Part shown: piece by piece, positions 1 to 8,315 of the stretch | Position numbering within the stretch: position 1 is the first letter of the stretch | How the letters are laid out: every line of letters begins with the position of its first letter | Source: Pseudomonas putida NBRC 14164 | GTDB taxonomy: Bacteria; Pseudomonadota; Gammaproteobacteria; Pseudomonadales; Pseudomonadaceae | Length of the DNA stretch: 64,000 bases | Reading direction: 5' to 3' | Assembly (NCBI RefSeq): GCF_000412675.1 | Contig: NC_021505.1 | Location: 862,501-926,500, forward strand | Notes under the pieces: model-generated | Databases searched by the model: none | The model's input: the letters and a program-made list of their open reading frames with translations, nothing else | Told to the model about the DNA's origin: nothing | Position numbers and translations under genes: made by a program

Positions 1-663
1 CAGGCCCTGGACAGCTTTGGCCGGGTTGATGTGCTGGTGAACAATGCAGGTATCCTGCGTGACAAGACGTTCCATAAAATGGACGACAGCGACTGGGAGC
101 AGGTTTACCAGGTGCATGTCGAAGGGGCCTACAAGGTCACCCGGGCTGCCTGGCCACACCTGCGCGAGCAGAACTGGGGGCGGGTGATCTTCACCGCTTC
201 TACCTCTGGCATTTACGGCAATTTCGGTCAAGCCAACTACGGCATGGCCAAGCTGGGCTTGTACGGGCTGACCCGCACCCTGGCGATCGAAGGGCGCAAG
301 CACGGCATCCTGGTCAACGCCATCGCCCCCACCGGTGGCACGCGCATGACCGAAGGGCTGATCCCGCCCCAGGTATTCGAGCGGCTCAAGCCCGAGCTGG
401 TCAGCCCGCTGGTGGTGTACCTGGGCAGCGAGCAGTGCCAGGGCACGGGTGAGCTGTTCGAGGTAGGCGGCGGCTGGGTGGGCAAGGTGCGTTGGGAGCG
501 CAGCCTGGGGGTGGGCTTCGATCCGCGCGAAGGCTTTACCCCGGAGCAGGTGGCCGAGAACTGGGCCCGGATCGGTGACTTTGACGGGGCGGTGCATCCG
601 CAGGACAGTTTGCAGGCGCTGCAGCAGATGATGGCGAACCTGCAGAAGTACCCGCTGAGCTGA
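1..663 (+). CDS. SDR family 3-hydroxyacyl-CoA dehydrogenase-like protein, 5' end outside window
   Basis: The reading frame is open from base 1, so the N-terminus with the Rossmann TGxxxGxG motif lies outside the window. Visible are the SDR NNAG motif, a catalytic serine in the TASTSG segment and the YxxxK pair in NYGMAKLG. The C-terminal part (SLAIEG-like segment, NAIAPTGGTRMTEG, LFEVGGGWVGKVRWERSLG) closely resembles the dehydrogenase domain of peroxisomal multifunctional enzyme type 2, which oxidises (3R)-hydroxyacyl-CoA. Here no hydratase or SCP2 domain follows: the gene stops at TGA 661-663 and a REP pair follows. The substrate is inferred, not shown. It is convergent with hmgR. Confidence 0.85.
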   Translation, partial: QALDSFGRVDVLVNNAGILRDKTFHKMDDSDWEQVYQVHVEGAYKVTRAAWPHLREQNWGRVIFTASTSGIYGNFGQANYGMAKLGLYGLTRTLAIEGRKHGILVNAIAPTGGTRMTEGLIPPQVFERLKPELVSPLVVYLGSEQCQGTGELFEVGGGWVGKVRWERSLGVGFDPREGFTPEQVAENWARIGDFDGAVHPQDSLQALQQMMANLQKYPLS

Positions 664-681
664 AGTTCTACTGTCTGTGTT

Positions 682-776
682 GGCCTCTTCGCGGGCTTGC
701 CCGCTCCCACAGAGATCTCACTGCCCTCAGGCCTGGTGATATTCCCTGTGGGAGCGGGCAAGCCCGCGAAGAGGCC
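682..776. repeat. REP pair, perfect 31-bp inverted repeat
   Basis: Arms 682-712 and 746-776 are exact reverse complements and carry the GGGAGCGGGC/GCCCGC core of Pseudomonas REP sequences. The pair sits just after the SDR stop codon and may stabilise the mRNA 3' end. Confidence 0.9.
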
Positions 777-809
777 GGCACAGGCGGAAGATTTTTCAGG
801 CAAAAAAAA

Positions 810-832
810 GGCCGCTGCAAGCCGCAGCGGCC
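810..832 (-). terminator. Rho-independent terminator reading leftward
   Basis: A 9-bp perfect stem (810-818 with 824-832) and a 5-base loop are flanked on the left by eight A residues (802-809), which read as a T-tract on the minus strand. It would end transcription from hmgR, whose stop codon lies about 180 bases away. Confidence 0.75.
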
Positions 833-1011
833 AATCGAGACGTCAGATCAAGGAGCTTCAAAATCTACGTCGGTGAACCTCGCAGGCATGAAAAGCGGGG
901 GGAGAGCCCTTCATGCCGGCCAGTGAGTCAAGAATAAGCGCTTGATCCCATGGGAAAAATAGCGGCTTATGACATTCACCTTTACGTATCGGGCAATAGT
1001 GCCGCAGGCGC
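833..1011. other. Non-coding gap downstream of hmgR with an 8-bp-arm hairpin
   Basis: No convincing gene was found in this stretch between hmgR and its terminator. It holds an inverted repeat GGCATGAA/TTCATGCC at 885-892 and 910-917 enclosing a G-rich loop. There is no T-tract, so it is not a classical terminator. A short leftward reading frame here has no recognisable product. Confidence 0.5.
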
Positions 1012-1800
1012 TCAGGCAGCGGGCGAGTAGCCCATGCGCCAGCTGGTTTCCCGCGCAGCCGCCAGCAGCCGTTGCGCCGCAGGGCCATGTTCGTCGGCGT
1101 GGAAGATCGACGTCGGCCCGACCACGGTCATCACCGCCGCAACCTGCCCCATGGCATTGAACACGGGCGCCGACAGCGCATCCACGCCCGGCATCAGCAG
1201 CCCGTGCACATGGTGCAGGCCGCGTTCGCGAATGCCCGCCAATACCGCCTGGTAATCGTCGGCACTCTGCTGCAGGGCGGCCAGTTCCCGGTCACGCAAC
1301 TCCACGGTCTCGCGTTCCGGCAGGTAGGCGGCGAACACCAGGCCGGTGGACGAGGTGAGCAGCGGCAGCACCGAGCCCATCTGCGTGACCACGGTAACTG
1401 CACGCACCGCAGGTTCGATGCTGACCACGGTTGCGCCCTGGTTGCCCCACACCGCAATGAAGCAGCTCTCGTTCAGTTCATCGCGCAGCTGCGACAGCGG
1501 CAGTGCGGCAATCTTCAGCACATCGATGCTGCCCAGCGCCGCCAGCCCCACCCGCAAGGCCTCACGGCCCAGGCCGTAATGGTTGGTGGCCGCATCCTGC
1601 TCGGCAAAGCCGCTGGCAATCAGCGCCTGCAGGTAGCGGTGCACCTTGCTCGCCGGCATCTGCACATGTTCCGACAGGCGCGACAGCGAGGTGGAGGGGG
1701 AGAGTTCGGCAAGGGCTTTGAGGATGTCTGTGCCAACCTCCGCCGAGCGGACTTTCTGCTTGCCGTTGTCGGCGGAGGAGCTGGCTTTGGTCATGGACAT
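1012..1800 (-). CDS. hmgR: IclR-family repressor of the homogentisate operon
   Basis: This is a 262-residue IclR-type regulator: an N-terminal winged helix (about residues 17-80; LSRLSEHVQMPASKVHRYL) followed by an effector-binding domain with the ESCFIAVWG and STGLVFAAYLP segments. HmgR is known to repress hmgABC and to respond to homogentisate. The start chosen is ATG 1800, preceded by GGAAG at good spacing; a longer frame to 1845 lacks such a site. It is divergent from hmgA, and the shared gap carries a perfect 17-bp palindrome. Assignment relies on family and context. Confidence 0.88.
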   Translation of the reverse strand: MSMTKASSSADNGKQKVRSAEVGTDILKALAELSPSTSLSRLSEHVQMPASKVHRYLQALIASGFAEQDAATNHYGLGREALRVGLAALGSIDVLKIAALPLSQLRDELNESCFIAVWGNQGATVVSIEPAVRAVTVVTQMGSVLPLLTSSTGLVFAAYLPERETVELRDRELAALQQSADDYQAVLAGIRERGLHHVHGLLMPGVDALSAPVFNAMGQVAAVMTVVGPTSIFHADEHGPAAQRLLAAARETSWRMGYSPAA

Positions 1801-1866
1801 CTGCTTCCGGATTCTTCGAGTCGCGCCTTTATAGCTTGACGCCATGCCCGTAGCAAATTACGTTAT

Positions 1867-1883
1867 TCGTAATCTGATTACGA
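1867..1883. promoter_or_regulatory. Putative HmgR operator, perfect 17-bp palindrome
   Basis: TCGTAATCTGATTACGA is an 8-1-8 perfect palindrome centred on T1875. It lies 67 bases from the hmgR start and 86 bases from the hmgA start. A 17-bp palindromic HmgR operator is established for P. putida; that this is the same site is inferred from position and symmetry. Confidence 0.75.
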
Positions 1884-1968
1884 TAAAAACAATGCAGACG
1901 CGCTGTCACCCCGCATCGGGCCAGCAGCCAGCTGCCAGCAACGGCTCGGTCAGAGCCCGGAGGCATCG

Positions 1969-3270
1969 ATGATTCGCGACACATCACCCGACCTTCACTA
2001 CCTCAGCGGCTTCGGCAACGAGTTTGCCAGCGAAGCGCTGCCGGGTGCCTTGCCGGTCGGGCAGAACTCGCCGCAGAAGGCGCCTTATGGGCTGTACGCC
2101 GAATTGCTCTCGGGCACGGCGTTCACCATGGCCCGCAGCGAGCTGCGTCGTACCTGGCTGTATCGCATTCGCCCGTCTGCATTGCACCCGCGCTTCGAGC
2201 GGCTGGCGCGCCAGCCGCTGACCGCGCCGCTGGGGGCCATCAACCCCAACCGCTTGCGCTGGAGCCCCCAGCCCATACCTGCCGAGCCCACCGATTTCAT
2301 CGAAGGCTGGCTGCCCATGGTGGCCAACGCCCCGGCGCAGAAACCGGCCGGCGTGAGCATCTACATCTACTGCGCCAACCGTTCCATGGAGCGAGTGTTC
2401 TTCAACGCCGACGGTGAACTGCTGCTGGTGCCGGAACAGGGCCGCCTGCGCATTGCCACCGAACTGGGTGTAATGGAAGTCGGCCCCCTGGAAATCGCGG
2501 TGATTCCGCGCGGCATGAAGTTCCGCGTCGAACTGCTCGACGGCCAGGCCCGTGGCTATCTCGCCGAAAACCACGGTGCACCGCTGCGTATTCCGGAGCT
2601 GGGCCCGATTGGCAGCAACGGCCTGGCCAACCCGCGCGACTTCCTCACCCCGGTGGCGCACTACGAAGAGGCCGAAGGGCCGGTGCAACTGGTGCAGAAG
2701 TTCCTCGGCGAGCACTGGGCCTGCGAACTGCAGCACTCGCCGCTGGATGTGGTTGCCTGGCACGGCAGCAACGTGCCGTACAAATACGACCTGCGCCGTT
2801 TCAACACCATCGGTACCGTCAGCTTCGACCATCCGGACCCGTCGATCTTCACCGTGCTGACTTCGCCGACCAGCGTGCATGGCCTGGCCAACATGGACTT
2901 CGTGATCTTCCCGCCGCGCTGGATGGTGGCCGAGAACACCTTCCGTCCGCCATGGTTCCACCGCAACCTCATGAACGAGTTCATGGGCCTGATCAGCGGT
3001 GCCTACGATGCCAAGGCCGAGGGTTTCCTGCCCGGTGGTGCCTCGCTGCACGGGGTGATGAGCGCCCACGGCCCCGACGCCGAAACCTGCGAAAAAGCCA
3101 TTGCCGCCGACCTGGCGCCGCACAAGATCGACAACACCATGGCCTTCATGTTCGAGACCAGCCAAGTGCTGCGCCCGAGCCAGCGGGCCCTTGAATGCCC
3201 GCAATTGCAGGCCGACTACGATAGTTGCTGGGCCACCTTGCCGAGCACCTTCAACCCGAACCGGAGATAA
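1969..3270 (+). CDS. hmgA: Homogentisate 1,2-dioxygenase
   Basis: HmgA opens the ring of homogentisate to give maleylacetoacetate, using Fe(II) in the cytoplasm; it is the first step of the central tyrosine/phenylalanine pathway. The 433-residue length is typical. The metal ligands of the family are all present: H331 (in WFHRN), E337 (in NEFMG) and H367 (in SAHGPD), with the same 6- and 30-residue spacing as in the human enzyme. Upstream GGAGGCATCG supports ATG 1969. It is first in a tight operon: fahA starts four bases after its stop codon. Probably repressed by HmgR through the palindrome at 1867-1883. Confidence 0.97.
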   Translation: MIRDTSPDLHYLSGFGNEFASEALPGALPVGQNSPQKAPYGLYAELLSGTAFTMARSELRRTWLYRIRPSALHPRFERLARQPLTAPLGAINPNRLRWSPQPIPAEPTDFIEGWLPMVANAPAQKPAGVSIYIYCANRSMERVFFNADGELLLVPEQGRLRIATELGVMEVGPLEIAVIPRGMKFRVELLDGQARGYLAENHGAPLRIPELGPIGSNGLANPRDFLTPVAHYEEAEGPVQLVQKFLGEHWACELQHSPLDVVAWHGSNVPYKYDLRRFNTIGTVSFDHPDPSIFTVLTSPTSVHGLANMDFVIFPPRWMVAENTFRPPWFHRNLMNEFMGLISGAYDAKAEGFLPGGASLHGVMSAHGPDAETCEKAIAADLAPHKIDNTMAFMFETSQVLRPSQRALECPQLQADYDSCWATLPSTFNPNRR

Positions 3271-3273
3271 CCG

Positions 3274-4566
3274 ATGAACCACACTGCCAATGCCCGTAGC
3301 TGGGTCGAGCACGCCAACGGGCACAGCGACTTCCCGCTGCAGAACCTGCCAATGGGTATCTTCAGCCGGCCGGGTGAAGCCAGGCGCTGTGGCGTGGCCA
3401 TCGGCGACGCGATCCTTGACCTGGAGGCGGTACTGGCCGCCGGCCTGTTCGACGGCGCCGCCAAGGCCGCCGTGGAAGCCACCCGTGGTGGTGCACTGAA
3501 CGCATTCTTCGCGCTGGGCCGCAGCGCCCGTGTCGCCCTGCGCGAGCGCTTGCAGGTGCTGCTTGGCGAACACAGCGAACACCAGGCGGCGCTGCAAGCC
3601 GCGCTGTACCCGGCCAGTGCCTGCCAGTTGCATGTACCTGCGCAGATCGGTGACTACACCGACTTCTACGTGGGCATCGAGCACGCAAAAAACGTGGGTA
3701 AGCTGTTCCGCCCCGACAACCCGCTGCTGCCCAACTACAAGTACGTGCCGATCGGTTATCACGGCCGCGCCTCGACCATCCGCACGTCCGGCACCGATGT
3801 ACGCCGGCCCAAGGGCCAGACCTTGCCGGCCGGGCACACCGAGCCGAGCTTCGGCCCTTGCGCGCGGCTGGACTACGAACTGGAACTGGGCATCTGGATT
3901 GGCCAGGGCAATGACATGGGCCAGGCGATCCCGATTGGCGATGCTGCCGAGCACGTAGCCGGCCTGTGCCTGCTCAACGACTGGTCGGCGCGTGATATCC
4001 AGGCTTGGGAATACCAGCCCTTGGGGCCGTTCCTGTCCAAAAGCTTCATTACCACCATCTCGCCTTGGGTGGTCACGGCTGAAGCGCTGGAGCCGTTCCG
4101 CTGCGCCCAGCCGGCACGCCCGGATGGCGACCCGCAGCCACTGTCGTACCTGCTGGACAAGCGCGACCAGGCCGCCGGTGCATTCGATATCGAACTCGAA
4201 GTGCTGCTGCTGACCGAGCGCATGCGCGAGCAGGGCGCTGCCCCGCACCGCCTGACCCTGAGCAACACCCGCAGCATGTACTGGACCGTGGCGCAGCTGG
4301 TGGCGCACCACAGCGTCAACGGCTGCCAACTGCAGCCGGGCGACCTGTTCGGTTCGGGCACATTGTCGGGCGCCACGCCGGGTTCGCATGGCAGCCTGCT
4401 GGAGATCACCGAAGGCGGCAAGCTGCCAGTTGAACTGGCCAGCGGCGAGGTGCGCAAGTTCCTCGAAGACGGCGACGAGATCATCCTGCGTGCCCGCTGC
4501 AGCCGTGACGGCGTGGCCAGCATCGGCTTCGGCGAATGCCGTGGCACGGTCATCGCGGCCAACTGA
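3274..4566 (+). CDS. fahA: Fumarylacetoacetase
   Basis: It hydrolyses fumarylacetoacetate to fumarate and acetoacetate, the last step of homogentisate breakdown; called hmgB in Pseudomonas. At 430 residues it has the family's N-terminal SH3-like part and C-terminal catalytic barrel. Recognisable motifs are DYTDFY followed by the catalytic histidine in IEHAKNVG, the acidic ligands in YELELGIWIG, and LLNDWSARDIQAWEYQPLGPF. It lies between hmgA and maiA, 12 bases before maiA, so the three are surely co-transcribed. Confidence 0.97.
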   Translation: MNHTANARSWVEHANGHSDFPLQNLPMGIFSRPGEARRCGVAIGDAILDLEAVLAAGLFDGAAKAAVEATRGGALNAFFALGRSARVALRERLQVLLGEHSEHQAALQAALYPASACQLHVPAQIGDYTDFYVGIEHAKNVGKLFRPDNPLLPNYKYVPIGYHGRASTIRTSGTDVRRPKGQTLPAGHTEPSFGPCARLDYELELGIWIGQGNDMGQAIPIGDAAEHVAGLCLLNDWSARDIQAWEYQPLGPFLSKSFITTISPWVVTAEALEPFRCAQPARPDGDPQPLSYLLDKRDQAAGAFDIELEVLLLTERMREQGAAPHRLTLSNTRSMYWTVAQLVAHHSVNGCQLQPGDLFGSGTLSGATPGSHGSLLEITEGGKLPVELASGEVRKFLEDGDEIILRARCSRDGVASIGFGECRGTVIAAN

Positions 4567-4578
4567 GGAGGCAGGGGC

Positions 4579-5211
4579 ATGGAGCTGTACACTTATTACC
4601 GTTCCACTTCGTCCTACCGGGTGCGCATTGCCCTGGCACTGAAGGGGCTGGCTTACCAGTCCCTGCCGGTCAACCTGCTACAGGGTGAGCAGCGGGGTGC
4701 GGGCTATGTCGCCGTCAACCCGCAGGGCCGCGTGCCGGCCTTGCGTACCGACGGCGGCGAATTGCTGGTGCAGTCACCCGCGATCATCGAGTACCTGGAA
4801 GAGGTTTATCCACAGCCTGCACTGCTGCCGGCCACGGCCGAAGCGCGCGCCAAGGTACGCGGCGTGGCGGCAATCATTGGCTGCGACGTTCATCCGCTAC
4901 ACAACGTCAGCGTGCTCAACCGGTTGCGCCAGGCCGGCCAGGACGAAGGCCAGGTCAACCAGTGGATCGGCCACTGGATCAGCCAGGGGTTGGCAGCGGT
5001 GGAGCAACTGATCGGTGACCATGGCTTTTGCTTCGGTGAGCAACCCGGGCTGGCGGATGTGTACCTGATCCCGCAGCTTTATGCCGCCGAGCGCTTCAAT
5101 ATCGACCTCGACAGCTTCCCGCGCATCCTCCGGGTTGCCGCCCTGGCGGCCGTGCACCCGGCATTCGCCAAGGCCCACCCAGCCCAGCAGCCGGACAGCC
5201 CGGCTCAGTGA
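4579..5211 (+). CDS. maiA: Maleylacetoacetate isomerase (zeta-class GST)
   Basis: It isomerises maleylacetoacetate to fumarylacetoacetate with glutathione; called hmgC in Pseudomonas. The 210-residue protein has the zeta-GST N-terminal motif YRSTSSYRVRIAL with the active-site serine, the glutathione-binding QSPAIIEYLE, and the family's helical C-terminal domain with GCDVHPLHN. GAGGAGGCAGGGGC precedes ATG 4579. It is the last gene of the hmg operon and its final 7 bases overlap the convergent gene on the minus strand. Confidence 0.96.
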   Translation: MELYTYYRSTSSYRVRIALALKGLAYQSLPVNLLQGEQRGAGYVAVNPQGRVPALRTDGGELLVQSPAIIEYLEEVYPQPALLPATAEARAKVRGVAAIIGCDVHPLHNVSVLNRLRQAGQDEGQVNQWIGHWISQGLAAVEQLIGDHGFCFGEQPGLADVYLIPQLYAAERFNIDLDSFPRILRVAALAAVHPAFAKAHPAQQPDSPAQ

Positions 5212-6011
5212 AGGGAACGGTTCGCCGTCGGAAGCTTGCCGATCCGCTCGGACAGCTTCAGGCGCTGGACCGGGTCATCTGTCAGCAGTAACGCATGCTC
5301 CAGGTCGAAGCGCTCGGCCTGTGGGCAGTCCAGGTGCTGGTACAGCGAGGCGCGGGTCACGTAGTCGCTGACTTGAACCGGGCCCAGCTGCATGATCCGC
5401 TCGGCATCGATCAAGGCCGCCAGGTGATTGTCGTTACTGATGTGCAGCTGGCGCAGGTTGCGTGACAGCCGTTGCAGCATCTGCAGCGGGCTGGCGCTGC
5501 GCAGGTGCTCCGCCGTCAGCGCAACGTGCGGGCCGAACTGGCGCGCCAGCAGCTCACGGCAATCATTGGGGTACAGGCGTCGGCCACCACAGGGGTCAAG
5601 CAGGTGGTCGGCACCCGGCACGCGCAGCAGGAAATGGCCAGGGAAGCCCACACCCTCCAGCGGGATGGACAGCCGCTGGGCCAGCTCCAGGGCAAGGATG
5701 GCCAAGGTCAGTGGTTGGCCACGGCGGCGTTGTAGCACCTTGTCCATCATCGCGGCCTGCGGGCGCAGGGGGTGGTACTCATCCTGCTGAAAGCCCAGGG
5801 CATTGAGTTGTCGCAGCAGTGGCTGGGCCAGTTCACACAGTGGCAGCATCGGCAGGTTGGCGCTGATCTCACGCTGCAGGTCATGCAGCATGGCAAGGCT
5901 GGCCGCGGGCTCGACGCTGCGGTCGTGCTCGGCGGCCATCCACAATGCGGCTTCCAGCAGGGCGACAGGCTCGCGTTCCAGGCAGGCCAGGCAGGCTTGA
6001 CGTGGCTTCAT
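5205..6011 (-). CDS. SirB1-like protein with transglutaminase-like fold
   Basis: This 268-residue protein matches the SirB1/Transglut_core2 family: a central segment (KVLQRRRGQPLTLAILALELAQRLSIPLEGVGFPGHFLLRV, in pieces) with the conserved histidine of the FPGHFLL motif and a downstream DPCGG, then a C-terminal helical repeat region (LDAERIMQL..., TPR-like). The biochemical role of this family is not known. Start ATG 6011 is preceded by GGAGAT; the frame continues five codons upstream without a better site. Head-to-head with leucine dehydrogenase and convergent with maiA. Confidence 0.8.
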   Translation of the reverse strand: MKPRQACLACLEREPVALLEAALWMAAEHDRSVEPAASLAMLHDLQREISANLPMLPLCELAQPLLRQLNALGFQQDEYHPLRPQAAMMDKVLQRRRGQPLTLAILALELAQRLSIPLEGVGFPGHFLLRVPGADHLLDPCGGRRLYPNDCRELLARQFGPHVALTAEHLRSASPLQMLQRLSRNLRQLHISNDNHLAALIDAERIMQLGPVQVSDYVTRASLYQHLDCPQAERFDLEHALLLTDDPVQRLKLSERIGKLPTANRSLH

Positions 6012-6135
6012 GGGGTATCTCCACACACGCTTGAGTATTAGCTGTGGCGGGCGGTTTCGTCCAGTGGTCCGGCGGCCACGCCAGCTTCGGGGCCGTGCCT
6101 ATACTGGAAGGAGCACCTCGTGGGGGAGCCTGTCG

Positions 6136-7155
6136 ATGTTCGCACTGATGCAAAGCACCCGTACCCAGTCACTGCACCTGTTCAACGACCCGGCGACGGG
6201 CCTGAAAGCGGTTGTGGCGATCCACAGCGAGCAGCTGGGCCCAGCCATGGGCGGTTGCCGCTATCTGCCGTACGCCGATGACGAAAGCGCCATGACCGAC
6301 GCCATTCGCCTGGCCCAAGGCATGAGCTACAAGGCGGCGCTGGCGGGCTTGCCGCTGGGTGGGGGCAAGGCGGTGATCATGCGCAACCCGCATGTGGAGA
6401 ACCGCGCCGCGCTGTTCGAGGCCTTTGGCCGCTTCATCGATACCTTGCATGGGCGCTTCATCATCGCTGTGGACAGTGGCACCTCGACCCTGGACATGGA
6501 CTGCATCGCCCAGAGCACCCCCCATGTGACCAGCACCACGGCCTCCGGTGACCCCTCGCCACATGCGGCGATGGGGGTGTTCGCCGGCATTCGTGCCACC
6601 ACCTCGTTCCGGCTGGGCAGCGATGACCTCAGAGGGCTGCGGGTAGCGGTACAGGGGCTGGGCAATGTCGGGTATGCGCTGGCGGAGCAACTGCATGCGG
6701 TGGGCGCGGAGCTGCTGGTCAGCGACCTGGACCCAGGGCGTGTGCGCTTGGCGATGGAGCAGTTCGATGCAAAACCTGTGACCAACGATGCGTTGATCAG
6801 CACCCCTTGCGACATCTTCGCACCCTGCGGCGTGGGGCCGGTACTGAACGGGCAGAGCGTGATGCAGCTGCGCTGTGCGGCAGTGGCGGGGGCGGCCAAC
6901 AACCAGCTGACTACCTTGCAGGTGGCAGACCAGTTGGAGTCCCGCGGGATACTGTATGCGCCAGACTACGTGATAAATGCTGGCGGGCTTATCTACGTGG
7001 CGCTGACCCACCGGGGCGAGGACCTGGGCACCATTACCGCGCACCTGGCGCGCATTCCTTCACGGCTGACCGAAGTATTTGGCCATGCACAGGCGGAAAA
7101 GCGTTCGCCGGCGCGGGTGGCGCAGATGCTGGCGGAGCGGTTGTTGTATGGCTGA
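6136..7155 (+). CDS. ldh: Leucine/branched-chain amino acid dehydrogenase
   Basis: The 339-residue protein belongs to the Glu/Leu/Phe/Val dehydrogenases, which interconvert branched-chain amino acids and 2-oxo acids with NAD. The substrate motif GLPLGGGKAVI with the catalytic lysine, the NAD-binding GLGNVGYALAEQL, and the C-terminal GAANNQL are clear. It is slightly shorter than the Bacillus enzyme (about 364). ATG 6136 is preceded by GGGGGAG; the open frame further upstream has no such site. A REP pair follows. Leucine preference is inferred from similarity. Confidence 0.88.
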   Translation: MFALMQSTRTQSLHLFNDPATGLKAVVAIHSEQLGPAMGGCRYLPYADDESAMTDAIRLAQGMSYKAALAGLPLGGGKAVIMRNPHVENRAALFEAFGRFIDTLHGRFIIAVDSGTSTLDMDCIAQSTPHVTSTTASGDPSPHAAMGVFAGIRATTSFRLGSDDLRGLRVAVQGLGNVGYALAEQLHAVGAELLVSDLDPGRVRLAMEQFDAKPVTNDALISTPCDIFAPCGVGPVLNGQSVMQLRCAAVAGAANNQLTTLQVADQLESRGILYAPDYVINAGGLIYVALTHRGEDLGTITAHLARIPSRLTEVFGHAQAEKRSPARVAQMLAERLLYG

Positions 7156-7175
7156 AGGTTGATACTGGCTTTGCT

Positions 7176-7269
7176 GGCCTATTCGCGGGCTTGCCCGCTC
7201 CCACAGGTAGGGTGCCATTTTTTGGCTGTGCGCTGTACCTGTGGGAGCTGGCTTGCCGGCGATGAGGCC
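7176..7269. repeat. REP pair (imperfect arms)
   Basis: Two facing REP copies (about 7176-7209 and 7236-7269), the left with GGGCTTGCCCGC and the right with the GGCTTGCCGGC variant. They sit between leucine dehydrogenase and the convergent yebG. Confidence 0.85.
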
Positions 7270-7280
7270 GGTGCAGGTAT

Positions 7281-7544
7281 TTACTCTGCTGCGGGCGCTT
7301 CGAGCAGTTCGGCCAACGCATCCGGCTGGCTTTTGAACGCCCGAGCGAACACATCGCGATTCTTGGCCATGTAGATACCGGCTTCCTCGACCTGCTGCTC
7401 GGTCAGCGAGGGCACCGCTTTGTGCAGCACTTCAGCGAGGCGCTCGGCCAGTTCGAGCATCTTGTCGTGACGGTCTGCTTCGGCCTTATCCATAAACAAG
7501 CGCTCCGGGTCGCGGCTGCTGCGGTACACCACTTCGACGGCCAT
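7281..7544 (-). CDS. yebG: YebG-family SOS-induced protein
   Basis: An 87-residue protein matching YebG: MAVEVVYRSSRDPE, then the helical LFMDKAEADRHDKMLELAERL and KNRDVFARAFK segments. In E. coli yebG is induced by DNA damage under LexA; its molecular function is unknown. ATG 7544 is preceded by AGAGGTGA. A perfect-form LexA box lies 42-57 bases upstream, so SOS control is very likely here. Confidence 0.88.
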   Translation of the reverse strand: MAVEVVYRSSRDPERLFMDKAEADRHDKMLELAERLAEVLHKAVPSLTEQQVEEAGIYMAKNRDVFARAFKSQPDALAELLEAPAAE

Positions 7545-7585
7545 TCATCACCTCTATGCCTTTTTGCTGGTTGTGTTGCGATTTA

Positions 7586-7601
7586 CTGTATCTATATACA
7601 G
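7586..7601. promoter_or_regulatory. LexA box of yebG
   Basis: CTGTATCTATATACAG fits the CTGT-N8-ACAG LexA consensus with an AT-rich middle. It is correctly placed in the yebG promoter region. The rest of the 297-base gap to psiE holds only a single REP unit (7661-7694) and the psiE leader. Confidence 0.88.
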
Positions 7602-7660
7602 TAATGGCAATATTGGTTGGTTCGCAAGCAGAAATTGTAGCGTGACCAAGGGAAGCAGTA

Positions 7661-7694
7661 CCTGTGGGAGCGGATTCACCCGCGAAGGGCCGGC
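7661..7694. repeat. Single REP unit
   Basis: One REP copy (CCTGTGGGAGCGG...CCCGCGAAGGGCCGG) without a facing partner, between yebG and psiE. Confidence 0.75.
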
Positions 7695-7841
7695 CCAGGC
7701 GACCTGGCTTCTTGCCATGCCCAAAGTGCCTTGCGGCAATCGGTCGCCTTCCAAGACAGGGGCCTGGCCCTTTAACTGCATGGCACAAGCGTCACACGGG
7801 TGACGCATCATCCTTAAAGTCGTATCGGGGAATGGAACATC

Positions 7842-8312
7842 GTGAACATCAAATGGGCAGAAAAACTGCGCAAGGGCCTGCACGGCTCGGCCGACTCGCT
7901 GGGCAACCTGTGCGTCGAGGCGTTCCATTACCTGGCGTTGTTCGGCATTGGCGCGATCACCGCCTACGCGGCGGTGGCGACGTTCCTGGAAATGCTGGGC
8001 AAGGGCGGGATCAGCGTCGATGACATCTTGCTGCTGTTCATCTACCTGGAGCTGGGGGCGATGGTCGGTATCTACTTCAAGACCAACCACATGCCGATCC
8101 GCTTCCTGCTGTACGTGGCCATCACCGCGCTTACCCGCCTGCTGATCGGCGATGTCTCGCACCACAAGGCACCGGACGAAGGGTTGCTGTACCTGTGCGG
8201 GGGCATCCTGTTGCTGGCGTTCTCGATCCTGGTGGTGCGCTACGCCTCGTACCGCTACCCCTCGACCAAGGTGCTGGATGCCAATGGCAAGGCAGTGGAG
8301 GAGGGCAAGTAG
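7842..8312 (+). CDS. psiE: PsiE-family membrane protein
   Basis: The 156-residue protein has the PsiE family pattern: four hydrophobic segments (about residues 26-48, 60-78, 85-103 and 115-135) and the conserved ISVDDILLLFIYLELGAM and GIYFKTNHMPIRFLLYVAITALTR stretches. PsiE is phosphate-starvation induced in E. coli; its function is unknown. The start is a GTG at 7842 behind GGGGAATGG; no ATG gives the conserved N-terminus. The DUF3509 gene converges on it four bases after the stop. Confidence 0.87.
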   Translation: MNIKWAEKLRKGLHGSADSLGNLCVEAFHYLALFGIGAITAYAAVATFLEMLGKGGISVDDILLLFIYLELGAMVGIYFKTNHMPIRFLLYVAITALTRLLIGDVSHHKAPDEGLLYLCGGILLLAFSILVVRYASYRYPSTKVLDANGKAVEEGK

Positions 8313-8315
8313 CCC

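Noticed and set aside
237..803. Minus-strand frame opposite the SDR gene
   Set aside because: It spans the REP pair and the antisense of conserved SDR motifs; no family resemblance.
858..1088. Possible small leftward gene after hmgR
   Set aside because: It overlaps hmgR in another frame, and the free part has no ribosome-binding site or known motif.
1984..4389. An 801-codon open frame on the minus strand opposite hmgA and fahA
   Set aside because: It lies wholly antisense to two certain enzymes, has no recognisable domain and is the kind of long shadow frame expected in GC-rich DNA. The same applies to long frames opposite fecA (23657-25795) and algE (60641-62368).
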